Below are positions 1 through 7,029 of a stretch of DNA of 38,595 nt, piece by piece. This DNA comes from Pseudolabrys sp. GTDB lineage: Bacteria; Pseudomonadota; Alphaproteobacteria; Rhizobiales; Xanthobacteraceae. The notes under the pieces were generated by a model. It saw only the letters and a program-made list of their open reading frames with translations. It was not told the DNA's origin and ran no database searches. Made by a program: the position numbers and the translations under genes. The DNA is taken from positions 1 to 38,595 of the forward strand of contig JANLJK010000291.1 in NCBI GenBank assembly GCA_029255525.1. Reading direction: 5' to 3'. Every line of letters begins with the position of its first letter. The first letter of the stretch is position 1.

Positions 1-480
1 GGCCACTAATTGACCTCGAACTTCGTCGCTTAAGACTAAACCTTCCGCCTTGCCGTAGGCGTCGGCAATGAATGTACCTATTTCATTCTTTCTGATCGTA
101 TTGGTTTCGGTGGAGATCCAAACGCCCGGATCAGCTTCGTCGAGCGCCTTGCATTTCCAAGACGAGACAAGCTTGTCGGCACCTGACCGGTCACCCGATC
201 CAAAATAGGAAATATAGAACGCGCGAAAATCGTTGGCGACCCGTTGAACCTCTTTGCTCAACAAGGGCCGCGCCCCTCTCCGAAGCCTCTCCCATCGCCC
301 ATCGAGATCGAGCAGCGCTTGCGCGTGCAGACGCTTTGCTTCGTCAGGGTTTCGCGTCCGCAGGCTAAGCTTCTCTTCGCGCTTACCCACGAGCGCCTGA
401 AGTTCATCTGGCACGCGCTTGCGAAGCCAGTAAATTCCGGTCTTGGGGTGCTTCCAGGGACGCGTCATTGGCAAGGGCAT
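1..480 (-). CDS. Tyrosine-recombinase (phage-type) integrase, N-terminal part, cut by window start
   Basis: Reading the minus strand from an ATG at 480 (or a second in-frame ATG at 468) gives 160 codons open to the window edge. Residues about 8-60 match the N-terminal domain common in alphaproteobacterial tyrosine integrases (DUF6538 type): a KTGIYWLRKRVPDELQ stretch followed by KLSLRTRNPDEAKRLHA. The rest resembles the helical arm- or core-binding region. The catalytic R-H-R-Y domain would lie left of the window and is not seen. The gene starts 87 bases from the 3' end of a tRNA-Ser gene, the classic arrangement for a tRNA-targeting integrase, so it would catalyse insertion and excision of an element extending leftward. 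The family call is from recall of the motif, and completeness of the gene cannot be judged. Confidence 0.85.
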   Translation of the reverse strand, partial: MPLPMTRPWKHPKTGIYWLRKRVPDELQALVGKREEKLSLRTRNPDEAKRLHAQALLDLDGRWERLRRGARPLLSKEVQRVANDFRAFYISYFGSGDRSGADKLVSSWKCKALDEADPGVWISTETNTIRKNEIGTFIADAYGKAEGLVLSDEVRGQLVA

Positions 481-481
481 T

Positions 482-502
482 TGTACCACCCGTGTGTACC
501 AC
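482..502. repeat. Short direct repeat TGTACCAC x2 upstream of the integrase
   Basis: TGTACCAC occurs at 482-489 and again at 495-502, a spacing of 13 bases, immediately upstream of the integrase start. It could be a recombinase arm site, an excisionase site or a repressor site. It is too short to be sure it is not chance. Confidence 0.35.
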
Positions 503-566
503 TCGGGTAGCGCCAACCTTCTGTTTCCAAAGAAGATTTAGAAAGGCCAGTGACTTAGAAGGCGTC

Positions 567-656
567 TGGCGGAGAGAGAGGGATTCGAACCCTCGATACG
601 GTTTCCCGTATACACGCTTTCCAAGCGTGCGCCTTCAGCCACTCGGCCACCTCTCC
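567..656 (-). tRNA. tRNA-Ser (anticodon GGA)
   Basis: The minus strand begins with a GGAGAGG acceptor stem at 656, followed by the D-arm TGGCCGAGTGG. The anticodon loop CTTGGAAAG carries GGA, which reads UCC/UCU. A long class II variable arm follows (ACGGGAAACCGT), then a T-arm GGTTCGAATCC and an acceptor 3' strand ending in discriminator G and an encoded CCA at 569-567. The 90-base length with a long variable arm is diagnostic for serine. The acceptor pairs throughout, with one G-T pair at its base. The 3' end faces the integrase gene, so this tRNA is the probable chromosomal attachment site of the neighbouring element. Confidence 0.97.
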
Positions 657-727
657 GGATCCGCGCCAGGCGAGCCGCTCTCATGGCGGCGGACGGGCAT
701 ATTTGCAAGCCAAGATTCGGCTACCTG

Positions 728-737
728 CATAATTATG
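728..737. promoter_or_regulatory. AT-rich perfect palindrome upstream of the tup genes
   Basis: CATAATTATG is a perfect 10-base palindrome in an AT-rich patch between tRNA-Ser and tupB, about 100 bases before the tupB start. The patch (about 720-795) is the most AT-rich stretch near this GC-rich operon and probably holds its promoter. The site does not match a ModE box that I can recall, so any link to tungstate or molybdate control is inference. Confidence 0.25.
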
Positions 738-839
738 TTTGATTTTTGCCGCATTGACCCGACCGGAAATAAGCGCGCAAAGTAAATAAAATAAACGGCC
801 ACGGCCCCCGTACAGGCCGCAAGCCCGCCCGGAACCCCG

Positions 840-1532
840 ATGACCACCGACGTATCCGCACTCCAATTGGTGCTGACCGGCGATCCGGCACTGTTCGCCA
901 TCGTGCGGCTGTCGCTGCTGGTCAGCCTCAGTGCGGTATTTCTGGCCGCCGTCATCGGCATTCCGGCGGGGGCGGCGCTGGCGCTGACCCGCTTTCCCGG
1001 CCGCGAGGCGACCATCGTGGTCCTCAACGCCGCCATGGGCCTGCCGCCGGTGGTGGTAGGCCTCGCGGTCTACCTGCTGTTATCGCGCTCGGGGCCGCTC
1101 GGCCCCCTCGGTCTTCTGTTCACCCCGCAGGCCATGGTGATCGCGCAGACCGTGCTGGTCACCCCGATCATCGCCGCGCTCACCCGTCAAACCATCGAGG
1201 ATCTCTGGCTCGAGTATCGCGAGGAGCTCGGAGCTATGAATATCGGCCCCGTCAGGCGGGTCGCGACCTTGGTCTGGGACGCGCGCTTTTCCCTGGTGAC
1301 GGCATTGCTGGCCGGCTTCGGCCGGGCGGCGGCGGAAGTCGGCGCCATTATTGTGGTCGGCGGCAATATCGAAGGCTTCACCCGCACCATGACCACCGCC
1401 ATCGCGCTGGAAACCTCCAAAGGCGACCTGCCGTTGGCGATCGGGCTCGGCATCGTGCTCATCGCCATCGTAATCGCGATCAACGCGCTGGCCTGGGGCG
1501 CGCGCCGTGCCGGCGAACGTGTGGCGGGGTGA
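840..1532 (+). CDS. tupB: Tungstate ABC transporter permease TupB
   Basis: This 230-residue inner-membrane permease would move tungstate, and possibly molybdate, into the cytoplasm. It has several hydrophobic helices, beginning with one at about residues 20-50. The cytoplasmic EAA-type loop is at about 125-160 (EELGAMNIGPVRRVATLVWD), followed by GRAAAEVGAIIVVGGNIEGFTR, a segment characteristic of TupB/WtpB permeases. The ATPase gene begins at its stop codon and the binding protein TupA follows. Assignment to tungstate rests on the TupA partner. The start is ATG with only a weak ribosome-binding sequence. Confidence 0.92.
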   Translation: MTTDVSALQLVLTGDPALFAIVRLSLLVSLSAVFLAAVIGIPAGAALALTRFPGREATIVVLNAAMGLPPVVVGLAVYLLLSRSGPLGPLGLLFTPQAMVIAQTVLVTPIIAALTRQTIEDLWLEYREELGAMNIGPVRRVATLVWDARFSLVTALLAGFGRAAAEVGAIIVVGGNIEGFTRTMTTAIALETSKGDLPLAIGLGIVLIAIVIAINALAWGARRAGERVAG

Positions 1533-1534
1533 CG

Positions 1535-2257
1535 ATGCGCGCGCCCGCCTCCGACCTGCCGCTCACGCTGTCGGACGCCGTCGTCCTCGGCCACGGCGTG
1601 ACGATCCTCGACCGCCTGAACATCACCTTCGCGGCCGGTGCGCCGACGCTGCTGATCGGGCCGAATGGCTCGGGCAAAACCACGCTGCTGCGCGTGGCAA
1701 TGGGCCTGCTCCCGCTCGACGGCGGACGCATCGCCTGGGGTGGCCGCGACGCCTCGCCGCCCGACCGGCGCGCGATCGTGTTCCAGCGGCCGGCCATGCT
1801 CCGGCGCAGCGCCGCGGGCAATGTGCGTTACGCGCTGGCCGCCGCCGGCACGCCGCGCGCCAAGCGGCAGGAGCGTGCTGTCGAGTTGCTGACGCTCGTC
1901 GGACTCGCACCTCTCGCACAACGCCCCGCCCGCCGCCTGTCCGGCGGCGAGCAGCAGCGCCTCGCATTGGCGCGCGCATTGGCGCGCAATCCGGATTTGC
2001 TCTTGCTCGACGAACCGACCGCGAGCCTCGACCCCGCCGCCACCAAAGCGATCGAAGACATCATCCATTCGGTCGCCGCGCGCGGCGTGAAGGTCGTGAT
2101 GTCAACGCACGATCTCGGCCAAGCGAAACGCCTCGCCGGCGACATCGCGCTGTTGCATCGCGGACGCCTGATCGAACACACGCCGGCCGCGAAATTTTTC
2201 AGCTCTCCGCGCAGCGAGGAAGCCGGACGATTCATCGCCGGCGAATTGCTGGTGTGA
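1535..2257 (+). CDS. tupC: Tungstate ABC transporter ATP-binding protein TupC
   Basis: This 240-residue ABC ATPase would power the TupB permease. It shows Walker A GPNGSGKTT, the signature LSGGEQQRLALARAL, Walker B LLLLDEPT and the switch histidine in MSTHDLGQAKRL. There is no C-terminal TOBE/Mop domain, which fits TupC and differs from ModC; a separate Mop protein is encoded at 4131. The ATG at 1535 is preceded by a GGCGGGG element; a GTG at 1529, overlapping the tupB stop, would add two residues. Either start implies translational coupling to tupB. A palindromic repeat separates it from tupA. Confidence 0.93.
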   Translation: MRAPASDLPLTLSDAVVLGHGVTILDRLNITFAAGAPTLLIGPNGSGKTTLLRVAMGLLPLDGGRIAWGGRDASPPDRRAIVFQRPAMLRRSAAGNVRYALAAAGTPRAKRQERAVELLTLVGLAPLAQRPARRLSGGEQQRLALARALARNPDLLLLDEPTASLDPAATKAIEDIIHSVAARGVKVVMSTHDLGQAKRLAGDIALLHRGRLIEHTPAAKFFSSPRSEEAGRFIAGELLV

Positions 2258-2268
2258 GTTGATCCCGT

Positions 2269-2369
2269 CCTCATCCTGAGGAGGCTGCAAAGCAGCCGTC
2301 TCGAAGGATGGGGACGGCCGAGGCCTCATCCTTCGAGACGCGCGCAGGAGCGCGCTCCTCAGGATGAGG
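2269..2369. repeat. Palindromic intergenic repeat (CCTGAGG family) between tupC and tupA
   Basis: The outer arms CCTCATCCTGAGGA (2269-2282) and its exact complement (2356-2369) enclose inner arms CGTCTCGAAGGATG and CATCCTTCGAGACG. The transcript could fold into a long nested hairpin inside the tup operon. Related copies lie at 5794, 6870 and 17101. Confidence 0.85.
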
Positions 2370-2404
2370 GAAAACGACTGAACGAGACAAAATTGGAGGA
2401 TCAT

Positions 2405-3238
2405 ATGTTCAACCGTCGCCTATTGATCGCTGCGCTCACGTTCGGCGGCCTCGTCGTGACACCGCCCGCGCTGGCGCAGGAAAAATCCATCATCGTCTCG
2501 TCGACCACGTCGACGCAGGACTCCGGCCTGTTCGGTCACATCTTGCCGCTGTTCAAGGCCAAGACCGGCATCGAGGTGAAGGTGGTCGCACAAGGCACCG
2601 GCCAGGCGCTCGACACCGGCCGGCGCGGCGACGCCGACGTCGTGTTCGTGCACGCCAAATCGGCGGAAGAAAAATTCCTCGCCGAAGGCCAGGGCGTGAA
2701 GCGCTACCCGGTGATGTACAACGACTTCGTGCTGATCGGGCCGAAGAGCGATCCAGCCGGCATCAAGGGCATGAAGGACGTCGGTGCCGCGCTCAAGCAG
2801 ATCATGGCGAAAGGCGCGCCCTTCATCTCGCGCGGCGACAAGTCCGGCACGCACATTGCCGAGATCAATCTCTGGAAGGCGTCCGGCCTCGATATCGAAA
2901 AGGACAAGGGCGCCTGGTACAAGTCGATCGGCCAGGGCATGGGCGCGGCGCTCAACACCGCCGGCGCCGGCAATGCCTATGTGCTGTCGGACCGCGGCAC
3001 CTGGATCTCGTTCAAGAACAAGGGCGATCTCGTCATTGCGGTCGAGGGCGACAAGCGTCTGTTCAACCAATATGGCGTGATGCTGGTGAATCCGGAGAAG
3101 CATCCGAACGTGAAGAAAGAACTCGGCCAGCAGTTCATCGACTGGCTGGTGTCGGCGGAAGGACAGAAGGCGATCGCCGATTACAAGATCAATGGCGAGC
3201 AACTGTTCTATCCGAACGCCAGCGATCCAGCGGCGTGA
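2405..3238 (+). CDS. tupA: Tungstate-binding periplasmic protein TupA
   Basis: This 277-residue solute-binding protein captures tungstate in the periplasm. A Sec signal peptide covers about residues 1-24, with cleavage after ALA. The mature N terminus carries TTSTQDSGL at 34-42, the anion-binding motif that marks TupA. RGDKSGTH near residue 140 is a second conserved family element. The ATG at 2405 is chosen over an upstream in-frame TTG at 2393 because GGAGG lies 6 bases before it and the signal peptide then starts correctly. Its stop overlaps a possible start of the next gene. TupA proteins are known to prefer tungstate strongly over molybdate; selectivity here is inferred from the family. 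Confidence 0.94.
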   Translation: MFNRRLLIAALTFGGLVVTPPALAQEKSIIVSSTTSTQDSGLFGHILPLFKAKTGIEVKVVAQGTGQALDTGRRGDADVVFVHAKSAEEKFLAEGQGVKRYPVMYNDFVLIGPKSDPAGIKGMKDVGAALKQIMAKGAPFISRGDKSGTHIAEINLWKASGLDIEKDKGAWYKSIGQGMGAALNTAGAGNAYVLSDRGTWISFKNKGDLVIAVEGDKRLFNQYGVMLVNPEKHPNVKKELGQQFIDWLVSAEGQKAIADYKINGEQLFYPNASDPAA

Positions 3239-3251
3239 TGCGCGCATACTG

Positions 3252-4025
3252 GTGACATTGACTATCATGATGCAGGCTGCCGCGGCGGAGACGGTGACAC
3301 TCTACGCCGCCGGCAGCCTGAAGACGGCGCTGACCGATGTCGTAAAGGCGTATGAAACCAAGAGCGGCAACAAGGTCACGGCCAAATATGGCCCTTCCGG
3401 CCTGCTCAAGGACGAGATCGCCGGCGGCGCCAAGGCGGATGTCTTCGCCTCCGCCAACATGGAGCACCCGCAGGCGCTGTATGGCGCCGGCAGGAGCGGC
3501 CCGGTGCTGCTGTTCGCGCGCAACAGGCTATGCGCGCTGGTGAGGCCGGGTCTCGCCGTCACGAGCACGGCGTTACTCGAATACATGCTCAAGCCCGGCG
3601 TGAAGCTCGGCACGTCGACGCCGAAGGCCGACCCTTCCGGTGATTACGCCTTCGCGGTGTTCAAGAAGGCGGCAACGCTCACGCCCGGCGCGCAAAGCGC
3701 GCTGGAGAAGAAGGCCTTGCGGCTCACCGGCGCCAAGGACAGTGCTCTGCCGCCTCCCGGCCGCAACGTCTATGGCTGGCACGTCGCCGAAGGCCGCGCC
3801 GACATCTTCCTGACCTATCGCACCAATGCGCTCGCGGCGCAGAAGGAAAACACCGATCAGCAGATCGTCGCGCTGCCCGATGCCTTGAGCGTCGGTGCCG
3901 ATTACGGGCTGACGGTGATCAAGGGCGCCGGGCCGGCGGCGCAAACCTTCGCGGATTATGTTATGTCTGCGGCGGGCCAGCAGGTTCTGGCCGGCTACGG
4001 CTTCGCATCGGTGGACGCGAAGTGA
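3252..4025 (+). CDS. ModA-like molybdate/anion-binding protein with a disturbed N terminus
   Basis: The frame encodes a ModA-type periplasmic binding protein: VTLYAAGSLKTAL, KYGPSGLLKDEI and KADVFASANMEHP are the expected family segments, with a full-length C-terminal lobe. No second permease or ATPase gene follows, so it may share TupBC. The start is unclear. An ATG at 3238 overlaps the tupA stop but reaches a stop after five codons. One extra base between 3246 and 3250 would make it read MRAILVTLTIMMQAAAA, a good signal peptide. As given, the best start is GTG 3252, leaving a short hydrophobic leader without basic residues. An open frame from 3192 inside tupA gives an implausible N terminus. 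The body of the protein is intact. Confidence 0.8.
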   Translation: MTLTIMMQAAAAETVTLYAAGSLKTALTDVVKAYETKSGNKVTAKYGPSGLLKDEIAGGAKADVFASANMEHPQALYGAGRSGPVLLFARNRLCALVRPGLAVTSTALLEYMLKPGVKLGTSTPKADPSGDYAFAVFKKAATLTPGAQSALEKKALRLTGAKDSALPPPGRNVYGWHVAEGRADIFLTYRTNALAAQKENTDQQIVALPDALSVGADYGLTVIKGAGPAAQTFADYVMSAAGQQVLAGYGFASVDAK

Positions 4026-4130
4026 CGGTTTCGGCTCCGGGTCTGCGCGCCCCGGACTGAGCTTTGCAGCAAACGACCAAGGCTCTCAGCACCCGGCCGC
4101 CTCGCGGACCGGCGAAACAAGGAATCGACC

Positions 4131-4337
4131 ATGAAGCTCAGCGCGCGCAACCAGTTCAAAGGCAAGATCGTCGAGGTCAAGAAGGGCGTGACGACGTCGC
4201 ATGTCCGCATCGATATCGGCGGACAGGTCATTACCGCATCCATCACGAACGAATCGGTCGATGAGATGAAGCTGGAGGCGGGCAAGACCGCCTACGCCAT
4301 CATCAAATCGACCAGCGTGATGGTGGGAGTGGATTGA
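4131..4337 (+). CDS. Mono-Mop molbindin (molybdate/tungstate-binding TOBE protein)
   Basis: This 68-residue protein is a single Mop/TOBE domain: SARNQFKGKIVEVKKG at the start and KTAYAIIKSTSVMVGVD at the end are typical of molbindins. Such proteins assemble into hexamers that store or buffer molybdate or tungstate in the cytoplasm. An AAGGA element precedes the ATG. It lies between the binding-protein gene and a periplasmic unknown, and supplies the Mop domain that TupC lacks. Confidence 0.92.
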   Translation: MKLSARNQFKGKIVEVKKGVTTSHVRIDIGGQVITASITNESVDEMKLEAGKTAYAIIKSTSVMVGVD

Positions 4338-4338
4338 T

Positions 4339-4842
4339 ATGCGCCGCATTATCCTCATCGCCGCCTCCTTCTTATTGCCGCTCGGCGCCGCGCAGGCGCA
4401 GGACGGCTGCGACAAGTTCGCCTGGCCGCTGACCCATGAACGCGCCTTGTTCGCGGCAACCGACAAAGTGGCCGTAAAGGCGGGCGATGCTTTTCCCGCG
4501 CTGCCGTCGGCCGCCGTCACGCTGCAATTGCAGCCGGGCAACGAAGCCAAATTCGCGATGCCGCCGGAGCGCAAACCGAAGGCCGGGAAATGGTCCGGCG
4601 GGACGCTGCGTTTTCCCGCCCCCGGCAAGCCGGGCATTTATCAGGTGACTTTGTCGGACGAAGCGTGGGTCGATGTGGTGCAGGACGGGCGCTATGCGCG
4701 CTCGGTCGGCCACAGCGGCCGTGGCGATTGCCCCGGCCTGCGCAAGGCCGTGCGCTTCGAGCTCACCGCCGCGCCCTTCGTGGTGCAGGTGAGCGGCGCG
4801 GAGGTGGACACGGTCGCCATAGCGGTCGGGGCGGCTCCCTGA
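4339..4842 (+). CDS. Small exported protein of unknown function in the tungstate/FDH locus
   Basis: This 167-residue protein starts one base after the mop stop, so it is probably co-translated with mop. Residues 1-20 form a Sec signal peptide ending AAQAQ. The mature protein has cysteines at about 24 and 131, which could form a disulfide. The rest looks like a beta-rich periplasmic domain (GTLRFPAPGKPGIYQVTLSDEAWVDVV). I do not recognise a characterised family. Similar small proteins next to molybdate or formate genes in related bacteria are known to me only as hypothetical. Location suggests a periplasmic role linked to anion uptake or FDH, but no function can be assigned. Confidence 0.85.
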   Translation: MRRIILIAASFLLPLGAAQAQDGCDKFAWPLTHERALFAATDKVAVKAGDAFPALPSAAVTLQLQPGNEAKFAMPPERKPKAGKWSGGTLRFPAPGKPGIYQVTLSDEAWVDVVQDGRYARSVGHSGRGDCPGLRKAVRFELTAAPFVVQVSGAEVDTVAIAVGAAP

Positions 4843-4887
4843 GCCGGGCGGGTTTCGCGGCGGCGGATTAAGCCCTACATTAGCGGC

Positions 4888-5763
4888 ATGAGCGCCAACT
4901 CCTACATCATCCGCCCAAACCCGCACGACCCACGGCTGACCGAGCGCGTCACCGGCATCGACCAGACCGGGGCGCGCATCGAGACCGCCGTGACGGTCGA
5001 GCGCGCGCTGACGATCTTTCTCAATAGCCAAGAGATCGTCACCGCGATGACGATCGGCGACTATCCGGAATATCTCGCCATCGGCTATCTGCTCAATCAG
5101 CACATGCTGCTGCCGGATGACGAGGTGACCGGCGTCGATTACGACGAGGAACTGGCCGTCGTCGTGGTGCGCACCAAGCGCAAGACCAATTACGAGAAGA
5201 AGCTGAAGAAGAAGGTGCAAACCTCCGGCTGCGCGCAGGGCACCGTGTTCGGCGACCTGATGGAAGCGCTGGAGGGCATCGAGCTGCCGAAGGCGCCGTT
5301 GCGCACCTCATGGCTCTACAAGCTCACCCACGCGATCAACACCACGCCGTCGCTCTATCTCGAAGCGGGCGCGATCCATGGCTGCGTGCTCGCACACGAG
5401 GACAAGCCTCTCGTCTATATGGAAGACGTCGGCCGCCACAATGCGGTCGACAAGATCGCCGGCTGGATGTTCAAGGAGAAGGTGACTGCCGGCGACAAGA
5501 TCTTCTACACCACCGGCCGCCTCACCTCCGAGATGGTGATCAAGACCGTGCGCATGGGCATTCCGATCCTGATCTCACGCTCGGGCTTCACCGCCTGGGG
5601 CGTGGAGCTCGCGCGCAAGGCGAACCTGACCTTGATCGGCCGCGCGCGCGGCAAGCGTTTCGTCGCACTCGCCGGCGAGGACCGCATCGTCTTCGACCAG
5701 GATCTGGCGTTCGTCGAAGAAGAAAGCTCGAAGCATCGGCGCAAGGCGGCGGTGGATGATTGA
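4888..5763 (+). CDS. fdhD: Formate dehydrogenase accessory sulfurtransferase FdhD
   Basis: FdhD passes sulfur from a cysteine desulfurase to the Mo/W-bis-MGD cofactor of formate dehydrogenase, which is required for activity. The 291-residue protein has the family landmarks: an N-terminal LTIFLNSQEIVTAMTIG region, the cysteine loop SGCAQGTVFG at about 113-122, EDVGRHNAVDKIAGW at about 178-192, and the C-terminal TGRLTSEMVIK and SRSGFT segments. E. coli FdhD uses a C-x-x-C pair in this loop. Here only C115 is present and the +3 position is glycine, so a single-cysteine transfer mechanism is implied. The target enzyme is encoded at 9000-13966 on the other strand. Confidence 0.95.
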   Translation: MSANSYIIRPNPHDPRLTERVTGIDQTGARIETAVTVERALTIFLNSQEIVTAMTIGDYPEYLAIGYLLNQHMLLPDDEVTGVDYDEELAVVVVRTKRKTNYEKKLKKKVQTSGCAQGTVFGDLMEALEGIELPKAPLRTSWLYKLTHAINTTPSLYLEAGAIHGCVLAHEDKPLVYMEDVGRHNAVDKIAGWMFKEKVTAGDKIFYTTGRLTSEMVIKTVRMGIPILISRSGFTAWGVELARKANLTLIGRARGKRFVALAGEDRIVFDQDLAFVEEESSKHRRKAAVDD

Positions 5764-5793
5764 GGGTGAGCCTGCGGCGCACCTCAATCATTT

Positions 5794-5920
5794 CCCGTCG
5801 TCCTGAGGAGCGAGCGAAGCGAGCCTCGAAGGACCTGTGAGTCTGTTGTCATCTCCCATGGGAGTCAGAGACCCTTCGAGGCTCGCATGCTAACGCATGC
5901 GAGCACCTCAGGGTGACGGG
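5794..5920. repeat. Palindromic intergenic repeat (CCTGAGG family) after fdhD
   Basis: It begins CCCGTCGTCCTGAGGAGCG and ends CACCTCAGGGTGACGGG. Inner arms AGCCTCGAAGG and CCTTCGAGGCT pair. It fills most of the 239-base gap between fdhD and mobA and could attenuate or stabilise the transcript. Confidence 0.85.
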
Positions 5921-6002
5921 AGAGGCAGGCTCGGCTTTAGCCACTGAAAGTGAATGAATATGCGGCATTCACAAATCGCGCCGCATTCATTACATACGCC
6001 GC

Positions 6003-6635
6003 ATGACCCTTCCCCCTCCCCCCACCCTCGGCCTCGTGCTCGCCGGAGGCCTCGCGCGCCGCATGGGCGGCGGCGACAAAGCACGCATCGAGATCGGCGG
6101 CGTGACCATCCTCGACCGCGTGCTGGCGACACTCTCCGCGCAAACGACCGGCATCATCATCAACGCCAATGGCGATCCGAAGCGCTTCGCCGACACCGGC
6201 TGCGCCGTGGTGCCCGACAACGTCGAAGGCTACCCGGGACCGCTCGCCGGCATCCTGGCCGGCCTCGACTGGCTGGCGGCGCAGAACAATGGCGTCGAAT
6301 GGATGGTGAGCGTGCCGGGCGACTGCCCGTTCCTGCCGGACGACCTGGTCGAGCGGCTGCACGAAGCGCGCCGCGAAATGGGCGCAGGCGTGCCGCTCGC
6401 CTGCGCGCGCTCAGGCGAATGGCGCCATCCGGTCGTCGGCCTGTGGCCGCTGGCGCTGCGCGGCAACCTGCGCAAGGCGCTTGTTCAGGACGACCTGCGC
6501 AAGATCGAGGTCTGGACGGCGCGGCACGGCATCGCCATCGCCGACTGGCCGGTCGAGCCCATCGACCCGTTCTTCAACGTCAACACCAAGGAAGACGCAG
6601 CCGAGGCCGAGCGTATCGCGCTGCAACACAGCTAG
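6003..6635 (+). CDS. mobA: Molybdenum cofactor guanylyltransferase MobA
   Basis: MobA attaches GMP from GTP to molybdopterin to make the MGD form used by DMSO-reductase-family enzymes such as formate dehydrogenase. The 210-residue protein begins [19 protein letters not shown] at about 9-27, the nucleotide-binding signature LAGGxxxRMGxxDK. It continues with [12 protein letters not shown] and VPGDCPFLP, which fit the metal/nucleotide site, and ends with [14 protein letters not shown]. This is MobA rather than the CTP-specific MocA by motif. An imperfect inverted repeat of AATG/TGCGGC elements lies just upstream at about 5950-5990. Its partner mobB is on the opposite strand at 8299. Confidence 0.94.
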   Translation: MTLPPPPTLGLVLAGGLARRMGGGDKARIEIGGVTILDRVLATLSAQTTGIIINANGDPKRFADTGCAVVPDNVEGYPGPLAGILAGLDWLAAQNNGVEWMVSVPGDCPFLPDDLVERLHEARREMGAGVPLACARSGEWRHPVVGLWPLALRGNLRKALVQDDLRKIEVWTARHGIAIADWPVEPIDPFFNVNTKEDAAEAERIALQHS

Positions 6636-6713
6636 GCGGCAATCGGACGCGCGCTTGACCGGGCCATATCTGATATAGTTCCAGTCAATCACTTGTCCGA
6701 GAGGGTTTGCGCC

Positions 6714-6845
6714 ATGAAGGTATTTCTCATCGCCGTTGCGACCGCGATCGTGCTCGCCGGGATCGGCGTCGTGACACTCAATTCGATGCAGGAGCCGGTG
6801 TCCGAGGCCTTCTCCAGCGCCACCAGCGTGCGGCTCGGCGCGTAA
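6714..6845 (+). CDS. Small single-pass membrane protein (43 aa) conserved in Bradyrhizobium relatives
   Basis: An ATG at 6714, preceded by GAGAGGG about 9 bases upstream, opens a 43-codon frame. The product begins MKVFLIAVATAIVLAG, a lysine followed by one hydrophobic helix, then has a short polar tail with QEPVSEAFSS. I recall many similar 40-50 residue proteins in Bradyrhizobium and relatives, all uncharacterised. It has its own upstream AT-rich patch with the near-palindrome ATATCTGATAT (6666-6676), so it may be expressed separately from mobA. The helix could act as a membrane anchor or as an uncleaved signal. No function is known to me. Confidence 0.7.
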   Translation: MKVFLIAVATAIVLAGIGVVTLNSMQEPVSEAFSSATSVRLGA

Positions 6846-6869
6846 GGCGAAGTCTAGGCACTACGTATC

Positions 6870-7021
6870 CCCGTCACCCTGAGGTGGCCGCGGCCATAGC
6901 AGGCGCAGCCTGCGTACACTTGGCTGCGATGCGCGGCCCTCGAAGGGCGACGGCCAATTCCGTCTAGGTCGTGGCCGATCATCCTTCGAGGCTCGCTTCG
7001 CTCGCACCTCAGGATGACGGG
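6870..7021. repeat. Palindromic intergenic repeat (CCTGAGG family) between convergent units
   Basis: It starts CCCGTCACCCTGAGGTGG and ends CACCTCAGGATGACGG, with inner copies of TCGAAGG and CCTTCGAGGC. It lies between the + strand small-protein gene and the - strand moeA, where it may also stop transcription from both sides. Confidence 0.8.
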
Positions 7022-7029
7022 ACAGCTGC

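Noticed and set aside
244..785. Two + strand open frames near the window start
   Set aside because: They overlap the integrase frame and the tRNA-Ser gene on the opposite strand and encode nothing recognisable.
1507..2262. A 251-codon + strand frame overlapping tupC
   Set aside because: It is a different frame of the same DNA, arginine-rich and without motifs, whereas the tupC frame has all ABC ATPase motifs.
2269..2369. CRISPR-like repeat array
   Set aside because: The repeated units are scattered single palindromes in separate gaps, not regularly spaced direct repeats with spacers, and no cas gene is present.
4036..4056. Hairpin TCCGGG/CCCGGA after the ModA-like gene
   Set aside because: Only six base pairs and no T-run; the mop gene follows closely on the same strand, so a terminator call is not supported.
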